The position numbers and the translations under genes were made by a program. Below the pieces are notes generated by a model that ran no database searches, was not told where the DNA came from, and saw only the letters and a program-made list of their open reading frames with translations. Below, piece by piece: positions 23,410 through 33,940 of a stretch of 64,000 nt of DNA. This DNA comes from Heracleum sosnowskyi (lineage: Eukaryota; Streptophyta; Magnoliopsida; Apiales; Apiaceae). The stretch spans positions 48,959,190 through 49,023,189 of the forward strand of contig CM061244.1 in the NCBI GenBank assembly GCA_030848705.1, written 5' to 3'. Every line of letters begins with the position of its first letter. The first letter of the stretch is position 1.

Positions 23410-24446
23410 CAGATATCTTACTTCTTACCCAACCAACTGAGAAAATCTGTGTTTGAACTGCATTTTTCTGACATCTGAGCAAAAACCCTCTCCAGTTGCC
23501 TGAACAAGAAGGATGTATTGCAAGTAGAATGAAACAAAGGATTCATAATGCACACTAACTATTAAGTTTGATCATAAAAGATGAGATAGCAATTGCCAAA
23601 ATTTAAGAAGAACTGTAAATTATGTTTCATATATGAATTTGACTAGAGGAGAAAGTCGACCAAGTGTGAAGAGGGTGGTTCTCCATTCCCTGGATCATTA
23701 AAAAAAAGAGAAGCAAAGCTCTGCTAGAGGATGAGATTTAAGTTTGATCACTTCAATAATGCACTCAGTGATCTACATCAGCAACATAAGAATTATGAAT
23801 ATGACTAGAAGCAATTGAGTTGCAGAGATCTGATAACTTTTTTTCTCATTAAAAATTTGAAGGACTAGATAAACTAGTACTTCTAAGTAAATTAATGAAT
23901 TACCATTGTATGTCAATTTTTCATCTGCTAACGAGTGCATAAATTCTGCTGACTCCAACACAAGGTCGTATCCAGTATTTCAAAATCTACACATGACTGC
24001 AGCTTTTTTCACCAGCTGCTGCAGATAATAGAAACAATATGTAAATTCTAAGGGAAAGATAGTAAAATCAAAGGGAAAATCAGTAGAAAACAACAGACAT
24101 CCGATTCAAAGAGAATAAGCATTCTACGGCAGAGAGAGTTGGCCACCTTGTTCTTGTCCAGTTACTAAAGCCTTTATACATGGATAAGCATTCTGTCTGA
24201 GGAGAGCTGTCGCCTATAGGGTCGATGAATGCATAAGCGCGATGAACAAGATGCAGTGCATTTATAGCAGCAGAAAGTGCATTCAGCCTCTGTTGCAGCA
24301 TCAAGGTAGGACATGCCCTGCTCATCTTTCACTGCTACAGTTGAAGTGAATACAAAGTAAATGTAAACAGTTGAGCTTAATTTGCAAAAATATCTGAGCG
24401 AAGCATCTACATAATCAACATAAACATTCGGGTATTCGATCAACAT
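23410..24446 (-). pseudogene. Unrecognised minus-strand gene, copy A, truncated
   Basis: This is the unit A counterpart of the gene at 36,900-38,026 (see there). Exon-like pieces on the minus strand: MLIEYPNVYVDYVDASLRYFC from 24,446; RACPTLMLQQRLNALSAAIN (about 24,230-24,325); LESAEFMHSLADEKLTYNG (about 23,905-23,961); QLERVFAQ..SEKCSSNTDFLSWLG (about 23,430-23,500). Compared with copy B it lacks about 114 bp of the first exon, including DGCSPWRVRPDWEPIDEEV, removed between short TTA repeats. It has also lost most of its presumed promoter, because the duplication junction (24,543) cuts about 100 bp upstream of the ATG and joins it to pogo transposon DNA. It is probably non-functional. Function of the family is unknown to me. 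Confidence 0.5.
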
Positions 24447-24543
24447 GTTGTATAATTACCAACAATTATAATTTGCTACTGCCAGTGCAGACCTTCCTAG
24501 AGAGAAATGCATAAAGCTTTCCACTATTTTATGGGCTTCTTAC

Positions 24544-24814
24544 GTTAATTTTGACTTTGGTGGAAAGAAGAAACAAGCTACTACTACATATTCATATTTT
24601 AAAAAGAATTAAATTTTGTAACTCATATACATTATATTTTGGAATTATTACTTTACATATTAGTTGGGCCCTTAATGACTTTCTAATTTTTTATTATGTT
24701 ATGCTTTTAGCGAGAATATTACTTTACAACATTGACCCAAGTTGGGACCGATGAAATTTATTACTTAAGCGAGGTTATTACTTTATCGGATATTACTTAA
24801 TCGAGGTTTAACTG
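24544..24814 (+). mobile_element. 3' end of the pogo-type element (duplicated fragment)
   Basis: Matches 5,711-6,008 and ends in the same TIR (GAGGTTTAACTG, then TA). The 5' half is missing because the duplication breakpoint falls inside the element, so this is a passive copy, not an independent insertion. Confidence 0.88.
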
Positions 24815-27491
24815 TAAAATGTTGAAGGAGAAAAGCGGTGATGCTAAAATATTTGACTAAAACCTGAAAATACTTTCGAATTGGTTGTATTGTGCCAAAA
24901 AAAGAAAAAACAAATACACTGCGAAAACGAATGCCACACTTGTGTTGGGCAGTCATGACTCATGAACGAGATAGAGAACGATATATAATATGTTACACAT
25001 GAGTACATGACCATGCATTAAATCAATCATCATTCATTTAGAAGACAAAGATGAATTACTATAACACAATATTGATGAAACAGATGCAATATCACCTACG
25101 GCAGGTAGAAATTCAAGCAAATACAAGTCGGAAGCCATGATCATCATAATTCATATGCTTATTTGTTCGTAGCATGCAAATTTATAATTAAGTTTTTAAT
25201 TATATCTTACAAAAACTTATTTTATTTTTCGGTAGAACTCTTCTCCTTTATAATTTTGAACACCTATTCTAATTCTAATATTCTACTTCTAATATGTTAA
25301 AGGATATTTTTTTAATTTTTTAATATGTTAAAATTCTAGAAAATTAGAAAAATAGATTGAGACGATCTTAGAGACGTCACCTCACCTCCCGCGTATCCTT
25401 CTTTATATATAGATAGTTGGGAAAGTCGCGCTTCACGGCGGCATTATAAATTATTTTTAAAAACTCAATCAATGAAAATTAAAATAATTACCCGTTCCTC
25501 TCTAATAAGCTCGTCCTCCCGTGAAACACGATTTTCTTGTTAAGATTGAAATACCAAATTTATTATATTGAATACTCGTCTTATATATTAATTTTCATGT
25601 TAACATACTTCTTTCTAATAAACCGCTCTCCTATATATAAATTCGCACTCATATTTTAATTCCGTTACTTATAACTTTTAATTTTGTCTTACAAATACCT
25701 ATGTTACTTGTAATAAAACTTTTAATTATACGTGTTTCTTATAAATTCGAATTTTTCTACTCTATAAATTTGAAAATCTACTCTACTTTCGATAAAACTT
25801 TTAATTAATTGTCTAATCTATAAATTTGAACTATTCTCCTTTACAAATTCGAACATGTATTATACTTTAAATATAATTTTTATTTATGTGTCTTCCCCAT
25901 AAATTCAACTGTTCTCCTCTATAAATTCGAACACATTTTCTACTTTTAATATGTTAAAGTTTTTTTTTTAAAATTACAACAATTACTCATTTTTCTCTAA
26001 AAAGTTAAAACATGTTACCTTTTCTTTTTCTTTCTTAATAACCCCCCCCCTTTCCAAAAATATCACGTTAAATGCCTTATTTATTTAAAACATAGTTTAA
26101 TACTTTTAATTATTTAAAAAAGTTTACCTAATTTAACATGTCAATTTTTTTTTACAAATACAATTAATAAAATATCAAAAAATGAATAATAAAATAACAA
26201 TTATTAAAAATAATTCATGCATCGCATAGGTTTTAAGCTAGTACTATATTATTAAAGACGAAATATTAAAAGTTTGGTCGGTATTGTATTTGTTTTTTGG
26301 TACTTCGTGATTTTCATTAATTACCCTTGCTTATCTATAAAAAAGTACTATACAATAAGACATATTTATAACTGATTACCTTTTTCAGCTAAAACATATT
26401 ATCTTTTCTACTTTTTCTAACAAAATCTCATTTTTTCCAAAAATATCACAAAAATATCATGGACAATTTCCTTTTTTAACTAAAACATGTTACCTTTTCT
26501 ATTTTTACTTACTAAAACCCCTCTTTTCAAAAAATATCATGGGTAAACTCTTAATTATTTATTTTAAAATCTATTTAATTCTTTTTTTACTTACTAAAAC
26601 CTCTCCTTTTCCTAAAATATCACGGGTAAACCCTTAATTATTTATTTTGAAATCTATTTTAATGCTTTTAATTTTTTTTAAAAAGTTTACCCATTTTAAC
26701 ATGTTTACTTGTTTTTTCTAACAAATGCAATTAATAAAATGTTATAACGTAAATAATCAAATAACAACTATTAAAAACAATCTGTGCATCGCACGAGTTT
26801 TAAGCTAGTATTATTAAAGACGTAATATTAAAAGTTTGGTCTATGGTACCTGTTTTTTGGTACTTCGTGATTTTACTCAATTACCCCTTACTTATCTATA
26901 AAAAAGTACTATTAAATAATAAGACATATTTATAATCGATTACTTTTTCAGCTAAAACACATTACCTTTTCTATTGTTCGACAAAATCTCATCCTTTTCC
27001 AAAATAATCACAAAAATATCATAGGCAATTACCTTTTTTAACTAAAACCTGTTACATTTTTTATTTTTACTTATTAAAACACCTCTTTTTCCAAAAATGT
27101 CACGGGTAAACCCTTAATAATTTATTTTAAAACCTATTTTAATTCTATTTTTACTTACTAAAACTCCTCCTTTTCCAAAAATATCACGGGTAAATCCTTA
27201 AATATTTATTGTAAAACCTATTTTAATGCTTTTAATTTTTTAAAAAGCTTACCTATTTTAACATGTTTACTTATTTTTTTAACAAATGTAATTAATAAAA
27301 TATTATAACGTAAATAATCAAATAACAACTATTAAAAATAGTCTGTGCATCACACGAGTTTTAAGCTAGTAATATTAAAGCCGAAAATTTGAAAATTTTG
27401 ATTTTCACCAATATTTAATAAATAATAAAATAATATGATTAATGGTAACCAGGAGATTGTCCTTTTTAAGTAAAATATGTTATCTTTTCAA
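24815..27491. repeat. A/T-rich and Helitron-like repeats (unit B)
   Basis: Counterpart of 6,009-7,653 plus 17,932-18,950. No gene. Terminus-like hairpin plus CTAG modules at 26,238-26,241, 26,805-26,808 and 27,366-27,369. The uninterrupted target of the LTR retrotransposon (CATGTTACCTTTTC) is at about 26,485-26,500. Confidence 0.65.
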
Positions 27492-27500
27492 ATAAAACAA

Positions 27501-27644
27501 GAGTAAAATGCAGAATGTGTACCCGAAGTTTCATCTTGGTGCAACTTGTGTACCCTTATTTAGAATTATTGCAAAATATGTACCCGAAGTTTCGAAAATG
27601 ATGCAAAACGTGTACTACCGTTAATGTCCATTTAACACCGTTTG
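27501..27644 (+). repeat. MULE left terminal inverted repeat
   Basis: Pairs with 32,863-33,006. The outer 64 bases match perfectly, then similarity continues with mismatches to CACCGTTTG. The TGTACCCGAAGTTT motif occurs twice within the TIR. Confidence 0.93.
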
Positions 27645-27802
27645 AAATAGTTGTTAAAAGTGAGTGGCTGGACTGCATTTTGTCACATAAACGGCTATAA
27701 TACAGATGCTATATATAAACTTGATAATCAACTGGGTTTCTATCTTCCCCAATTTCAAAGCCCTAACCCTAAAATATCAATTGAGCTCAAATTTGTTAAT
27801 TC

Positions 27803-28153
27803 ATGGATAAAATTTGTCATTGTGGACATGTAGTGGTTCAAAGAACAGCATGGACTAGTAATAATGCTGGTAGGAGATTCGTGAGTTGCATTCAAGGTCG
27901 TCTAGGCTGCAACTATTTTCGATGGATCGAGGGTCCTGTTTGTGATCGTGGTCGAGCAGTGATATGTGATTTGTTAGGAAGAGTTAGAGATCTTGAAGGG
28001 GAAATTGAAAAATTGTCTCAAGGTGTTGGTCATGAACAGATCGTGGTGAAGAAACAGGGGGCATGCAAATGTTGGATTTTGTTTTACATTGTTCTTGCCT
28101 TTTGTATTGGTTTGTTTTTTAAGTTTGCAACTAGTAGTGATGATTGTGCTTGA
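27803..28153 (+). CDS. GRF-type zinc-finger protein with C-terminal membrane segment (MULE passenger)
   Basis: An intact ORF of 116 codons. Residues 1-50 fit the zf-GRF domain, a nucleic-acid-binding zinc finger: CHCG near the start, WTSNNAGRRFVSC, then GCNYFRWIEGP. A short coiled-coil-like part (LGRVRDLEGEIEKLSQ) and a hydrophobic segment (CWILFYIVLAFCIGLFFKFA, about residues 87-106) follow, so the protein may sit in a membrane. Small GRF-finger ORFs of this layout are frequent in plant genomes and are often found close to MULE or other transposon sequence (general knowledge). It lies just inside the left TIR and reads toward the element interior. Whether it serves the element or is a captured host gene is open. 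Confidence 0.7.
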   Translation: MDKICHCGHVVVQRTAWTSNNAGRRFVSCIQGRLGCNYFRWIEGPVCDRGRAVICDLLGRVRDLEGEIEKLSQGVGHEQIVVKKQGACKCWILFYIVLAFCIGLFFKFATSSDDCA

Positions 28154-28369
28154 AATATGTAATCTTTGCCTTCAGCTGGTTGTAATGATCTTAAGTTCAA
28201 GAAATGTAACCGTTTGTTAAGAATGAATGAAAAATGTTTGATGTTTCAAAATTGTTTTTTGGATTCATAAGAGATTGCAAGCATAAGTAATAAAAAGCCA
28301 TTTATTTAGATAAGATAATGATGCAGAGTACATGGCTTAAACAGATAATACATGAACATAATGCATCAA

Positions 28370-28960
28370 TTATGCCATCTTGTCTGCATGCAAGAGGCCT
28401 TGAATGGAAGTTGGAGGCACAAGCAGAGTTTGGAGGCCACCATGATCAGAAATTGCCTCAGTGGCAAGAGCAGCAACAGGGAGATTTGCAGAGGATGGAA
28501 CGTAGACAATGTCACAGAGGTCCCAATCCTCAGACATGATCTGCCTGATCATGTACACCAAGTCAAACATGTCAAAATTGTCATCAGGGTTTAGCACTTG
28601 ATGAACAGCTTCCTCACTATCACATTCGAGAATGACAGACTTCTCTTCCTTCTCCCATGCCATTTTCAGACCATACCAGATGGACCAGAGTTGTGCTGTG
28701 ATTGGCACTGCTAACCCTATCATGCTTTTGCATCCCTCCATCCATAGGCCATTGGAATCCCTCATGATGCACCCAACTGATGCCCTCATCTCAGACCTGC
28801 GAAAGAAACCCTTGACATTAACTTTGACAACCCCTACATTTGGCTTGCTCCAGGTAGACATTTTGATTTTGTTTGTGTTTACTCTTGTGTTTGTGTTTGT
28901 TGCAATGCCAAAATCAGTAAAATAGAGGTGCAATATATAGCTAAAAATGAGTAAATGCAT
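28370..28960 (-). CDS. RNase H-like domain protein (MULE passenger or captured fragment)
   Basis: Minus-strand ORF up to 196 codons; the likely start is the methionine of MSTWSKPNVGVVKVNV (about 28,862). The fold is that of plant RNase H-like proteins (RVT_3 type): KVNVKGFFRRSEMRASVGCIMRD, then QLWSIWYGLKMAWE, VILECDSEEAV and YVPSSANLPVAALATEA. The first catalytic Asp of active RNase H (DGS/DAA) is replaced here (NVKG), so activity is doubtful. Such domains are common in plants as host genes or as LINE derivatives, and this one has no RT next to it. It lies between the GRF gene and the transposase 3' end, inside the MULE. Confidence 0.6.
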   Translation of the reverse strand: MHLLIFSYILHLYFTDFGIATNTNTRVNTNKIKMSTWSKPNVGVVKVNVKGFFRRSEMRASVGCIMRDSNGLWMEGCKSMIGLAVPITAQLWSIWYGLKMAWEKEEKSVILECDSEEAVHQVLNPDDNFDMFDLVYMIRQIMSEDWDLCDIVYVPSSANLPVAALATEAISDHGGLQTLLVPPTSIQGLLHADKMA

Positions 28961-29282
28961 ACACTCCCAAGGTTTGAACCACCAATCAGAGTATCAACCA
29001 CTTTCTTAGAAACTTTACATAGTCAAAACTTGAAATGAAGAACTGTCATTTCCCAATACAAGTAGTTGAACATAGTCAATTAACCCTAAACATGCATTGG
29101 AGATTTTACTGTCCAATACATTAAATACCAACCTATCAATTTAATACTACAAAAGTATGTTACAAAATTAACAATTCTCATAATTGTTACAAAAGTAACA
29201 TAAATTTCATCCATTTAATGGATGCCAAAAAAATTAATAGGCTGCCAAAAAATAGTAACATATTTGTTACTAATCTAACTGA

Positions 29283-32200
29283 CTAAATCTTCCATGGGGG
29301 CTTCTTGCTTAAATTAGCTTTCCTAGCATGAGCAGCTACCTCCAAATTTTTCAAGCTGGTGGTTGATTTGGCAGAAGTACTAAACTTGTTTGGTTGAATC
29401 CCTAGAGGGGTATTGGACATAACAGCTGGTTGAGAATAGGATGTGAAAATACCACCTTGGCTTTCAGCTTCATAAATAACTCCCACCTTGGTCGTAGCAC
29501 TAACCATCAGCTCTTTTGGTGGTACAGTCTCATCAGTTTTTTTCTTGTTTTTTGTTGTCTTTTTTTTAGGTCTCTTAATAGCACTGCCACCACCTTCATT
29601 GCCTTGCTGCTGTTGGTCCAATTGTTGCTGTTTGTCCATTTTCTAAGATAATATTGAAAAAACAAGAATTTAAAACTGCAACAAAACATTAAAACAGAAC
29701 TTACCTTTAGTGGGCAACCTCTTGCATTGTGCTTCTCTTGCCCACAAAAGCTGCATGTCACTGTGGTATTTTTCCTCACTAGCTTAGTTGCTCCAACAGC
29801 ATCTGGTTTAGGATCATTCCTAGTGTCCCTTTTTTTTTGGGTCTACCAGGTGCAATCTTAACTATAGGAGGTAAAATAGCATTTTTTTCCTGTTTTTTCC
29901 CAATACTGTTCAGAGTTTATTGGCTCAATGGTATGTGTGTAGCATGACAAGAACATTGCTTTAGTATAAGTCTTGTGAATGTGCTCTGAAATTTCTAAAT
30001 TTCTCCACCTTATACATGCACAAGCATGATAACATAGCAGACCAGTGTGCTGATATTTTCTACATGCACAAGTGTGATTGTCCATGTCTACAACCATTTC
30101 ATGACCACCTTCAGTGACAATAACCAAAAAAGTTGAGTTCCCTGACCATTGCACCATACAACCTCCTATAAAAGACATTGCCCTGACCATTGCAAAAAAT
30201 TAATCACATTTATATATAATAAACAGGGGTAATAGTTATAAATTGCACTCTTACTTGTTTACTTTTCTCATTGCACCAGGACATATTGGATTAAGGGAGT
30301 AAGTTCTTAACATCTTATCCCTTCTTGTTTGAATTCTGACCATAGCACTCTTGTGTAAACCTTGTAGGAGACCAATAATGGGAAGATCTCTATATGGGCC
30401 AATGATGTTGTTGAAAACCTCACAATGGTTGTTCACAAACATATCAGAAAGACAAAAAACCCTAAAATCACTTCTAGTCCACTGTGATTTAGGTTTCTCC
30501 ATCAACCAATTGTAACACTTCTTTGACAGCTAAAGTAATGAGCCAACAATTAATACTTGCAAAATAAAACAAAACAAATTGCAGTTGCATATATGAACTT
30601 AAGTTATACCTTTTTTAGCTCCTCCATATGTTTTGTGAACATATACTCAGTTGTGGCCCTTGCTGCTAACCACAACAACTTTCTCAACATAACACCCTTA
30701 TGATCTTTAACCATATTCCTGTATAGGTGCATAACACAGAATCTATGCTCTGAATTTGGTACCACAGTAGATAATGCATTGATCAAACCCTTTTGTCTAT
30801 CTGAAATGAAGGTCCAACTTGCAGAATTGACAACACCAACATCTTCACATAATAAAGTCAAGAACCAGGTCCAACTATCAGTATTTTCAGCCTCTACAAT
30901 GGCCCAACTTATTGGGTACATACCATCATTAGAGTCACAACTTACAGCAGAAAGTAGTTGCCCTCCATAAGGTCCCTTCAAATGACATCCATCAAGCCCA
31001 ATTAAAGGTCTGCATCCAATTTTAAAACCTTTTTTAATAGGCCCTAAACACACATAGATTCTCTTAAATCTCCTCTCCTCCACACCTAATACTTGATCTT
31101 CTAAAACTATCTCCAATGTGGAATCAGGCATTGCCTTTTTAACCTCATTGACATAATCCCACAACATACCATATTGTTGAACATGATCTCCATTTATAAC
31201 CTTAAGTGCCATTCTTTTAGCCCTCCCTACCATGAATATGCTCACTTCACAATGCCAATCATTAATAAATTTTTTTCGAAATGAAGCAAGGGGCCATGTG
31301 GGATTCATCCTTATATCATTCTCATAATGTTTTGCTAGCCATGCAGCACTCATCTGTTTTTGCTTAAATGTTGGTGCACATGTGTGATTGGGCACAAAAG
31401 TCCTCACTTGGAGTGTAGGACTGTTCTTCACTGGAGTTGCATAGATTTTTCAATTACAGCCACTACCCTGACAAACAAACTGCACTCTTGCACCAAAATT
31501 TCTCAGTTGTTTCAAACCCTTTCTATGCATAATTGCATGTTTCCTCACAGCAGCCCTAAAAGAATTAGCACCACAGAACAGCATTCCCAATTGAAATGGT
31601 GGATCTCCCATATCTGTTTCTTCATTAAACACAGGATACATGATCTCATCTTCATCAGTGCTATTTGCAGCCATTCTTTCTTCATCACTACAACCATAAT
31701 CACTGAAGTCTGATTCAGGGCCATGGTTCTCTGCTTCAATCACAAATCCAGTCATGGTGGATACATCAAAGTCACAAGCACCAAAGTCCCCACTTTTCTT
31801 CTTATCATTTTCATTTTCTATAGGCACACCATTCTTGAATGCAGCCACATCATCATCTGTACTATCCATGTTAGAACTGTCACCATGAAAGCTTACAATA
31901 TCACTACCATCCTCTACTTCATCTTGTTTGGCAGTATCACCTTGGGGCACAACTGCATCCACCACATCTTCATAATCACTAAAGTCTTTGTATATTCCCT
32001 CAAGCTCCAACAACTGATTTAGTTCCTTTTTTTCAAATTCTTTGACTTTAGGGTCATCTATGAATAAAAGATCATAGTCTTGTGAAGGAAGGTAATCTTG
32101 TGTTGCTAGAGTTTCCCTCACCACATAAACATACATGATTTTCTTAGGTGGAATAGATTTACACAATTGTAAGACATTAACATCACTTGCCATGGGGCAC

Positions 32201-32715
32201 AAACCAGTTGAAAAATCCAAAGCAGGAACCTTATAACTCACTTCAACATACCCACTTTCACCGAGTTCATCAAGCATATTACCTATTTCTAAGTAGCTCA
32301 TTTCATCTACATCACAATTATCGACATATCTAATTGAACCACCAACATATGTTTTTGGGTCCAAAATAAACACACCCCCATAGTGAAATTTAAGGCTGAA
32401 CTTATCAATACAATCTGCATATGCATGAAAAGGTGGCAAACACACAAAGTCAGAGTGCAAATTCTAAATTTTCGACAAACCCTAATACTGAAAAACTGAG
32501 CAAAATACAATAAATTATCTTTTTCAAATCAAAGGATTCAACACACATGTATAACAACAAACAAACCTAAGATACACAATACTACTATAATCTGGATATG
32601 CACATGAATATAAAGAAACAAGAAAATCAAAACACTCACTGCTATAATCTAGAGTCTCTTCAGGGGTGTATTCATCATTATCATCTAACGCTCTTAAACA
32701 CCAAGTCATCGCCAC
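29283..32715 (-). pseudogene. MULE transposase, multi-exon, disabled
   Basis: Minus strand. Possible first exon at 32,715-32,640 (MAMTWCLRALDDNDEY). The N-terminal block from 32,460 (HYGGVF, YVDNCDVDEM) and an acidic linker run into the transposase core 31,449-30,604: IGLDGCHLKG (first catalytic Asp), AIVEAENTDSWTWFL, FISDRQKGL (second Asp) and HRFCVMHLYRN. Further exons: 30,530-30,251 (KCYNWLMEKPKSQW), 30,182-29,860 with a SWIM finger (CACRKYQHTGLLCYHACAC), about 29,860-29,706 with a zinc knuckle (CSFCGQEKHNARGC), and a Gln-rich last exon 29,640-29,283. Introns fit GT..AG. Lesions: in-frame TGA at 31,450-31,452 at a position where relatives have Trp, and frame loss in the A-runs near 29,830 and 29,885. 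It cannot make an intact transposase. Confidence 0.85.
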
Positions 32716-32862
32716 AACCCAGATGAAAATCGCCTATGATTAAGACATAGAATTGATTTTGAGGGAATTAGAGAGTAATAATGGAGATGGCGGCAAATGC
32801 CGCGTACTTATGTGAGTGCTGTCCAATAATGCATCACTGAAATTACCAAAAAACCCCTCTTG

Positions 32863-33006
32863 CAAACGGTGTTAACTGCACTTTCACGGTAGTACACATT
32901 TTGCTTCCTTTTCTAAACTTCGGGTACACATTATACAATATGTCTAAATAAGGGTACACAAGTTGCACCAAGATGAAACTTCGGGTACACATTCTGCATT
33001 TTACTC
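32863..33006 (-). repeat. MULE right terminal inverted repeat
   Basis: Partner of 27,501-27,644; ends GCATTTTACTC, followed by the TSD ATAAAACAA at 33,007-33,015. Confidence 0.93.
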
Positions 33007-33015
33007 ATAAAACAA

Positions 33016-33940
33016 TTATCTTTTATGAACACACCAAAATTAATGATTTGCCTTTGTAATTTAAACACATTACCCTTTAGTTAAAACAAATTATCTTTAA
33101 TAAACATGCCCAAAAGCATTGATCTATATTTCTTTACTTAAATATCTCCCAAATTAGTGGTTCACTTTTCTAATTTAAACACGATACCTTTTAGCTAAAA
33201 CAAATTATTTTTAATAAACACGCCCAAAAGTAGTGATTTATATTTCTTTACTAAAACATCTAATTTTTCAAAAATATCACGAATACTCCTTATTTATTTA
33301 TTTTTAAAGCTATTTTATATTTTCTAACAATATTCCCCTCTTTTCCAAAAATATCACGGAAAATTATTTTTCCCAAATAGAACAAGTCTCATTTCCTATA
33401 TTTCTTTAATGAAATAGCTCCTTTTCCAAAAATATCACAGACAACACTTATTTATTTATTTTAAAATCTATTTTAATATTTTTAATTATATAAATTTTTT
33501 TACCTATTTTAACATGTATACTTATTTTTTTTATAATTGCAATTAATAAAATATAAAACGTAAATAATAAAATAATAACTATTAAAAATAATCTGTATAT
33601 GGCACGGATTTTAAGTTAGTAATAAAAATAATTAACGGGTTTTAAGCTAGTAATAATAATAATTAATTTTACATAATTTAACTTGATAAATAAATATATG
33701 AATGTGTCTATTGTTACGACTTAAGATCTAAGCTAAGTTATATTAACGCGTTATTTCAACAAATCGTGATTATAAATGTAACCACACCTTCACATAAATT
33801 TGTTCAAGGGTTAGGAAACAGAGATTATACGGTGTTGTCCAAGTAAAAATTTACAATGTTTCCTTGTATATTCACAGAGAAATAAGAAACCTAAAGTTAC
33901 TGCTCTAAAACAAACAACTTCTCTCCTGTGAATTGTGATC
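33016..33940 (+). repeat. A/T repeats and upstream region of kinase copy B
   Basis: Same as 19,580-20,450 with no difference seen, but without the 583-bp insert. Terminus-like modules: TTAG at 33,616-33,619 and CTAG at 33,647-33,650. Confidence 0.55.

Larger units (their letters stand above)
5711..24543. repeat. Tandem segmental duplication, unit A
   Basis: This unit and 24,544-38,124 are direct copies. Homology starts inside the pogo element at GTTAATTTTG (5,711) and runs through the A/T repeats, the kinase gene and the unrecognised minus-strand gene to CTTCTTACG (24,543). Unit A additionally contains the LTR retrotransposon 7,659-17,931 and a 583-bp insert at 18,997-19,579, neither of which is in unit B. 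With these removed the unit is about 8 kb. Confidence 0.93.
27501..33006 (-). mobile_element. MULE (Mutator-like DNA transposon) with passenger genes (5,506 bp)
   Basis: Terminal inverted repeats of 144 bp (27,501-27,644 and 32,863-33,006), with the outer 64 bp identical, start GAGTAAAATGCAGAATG. The 9-bp duplication ATAAAACAA flanks it (27,492-27,500 and 33,007-33,015), and unit A (about 18,945) has the single copy of this target. The transposase gene is on the minus strand; a GRF zinc-finger gene (plus) and an RNase H-like gene (minus) lie in its 3' part. The transposase is disabled by a stop and frameshifts. Confidence 0.95.

Noticed and set aside
28370..28960. A second LINE
   Set aside because: Only the RNase H-like fold is present, with no RT, zf-RVT or A-rich tail, and it lies inside intact MULE borders.
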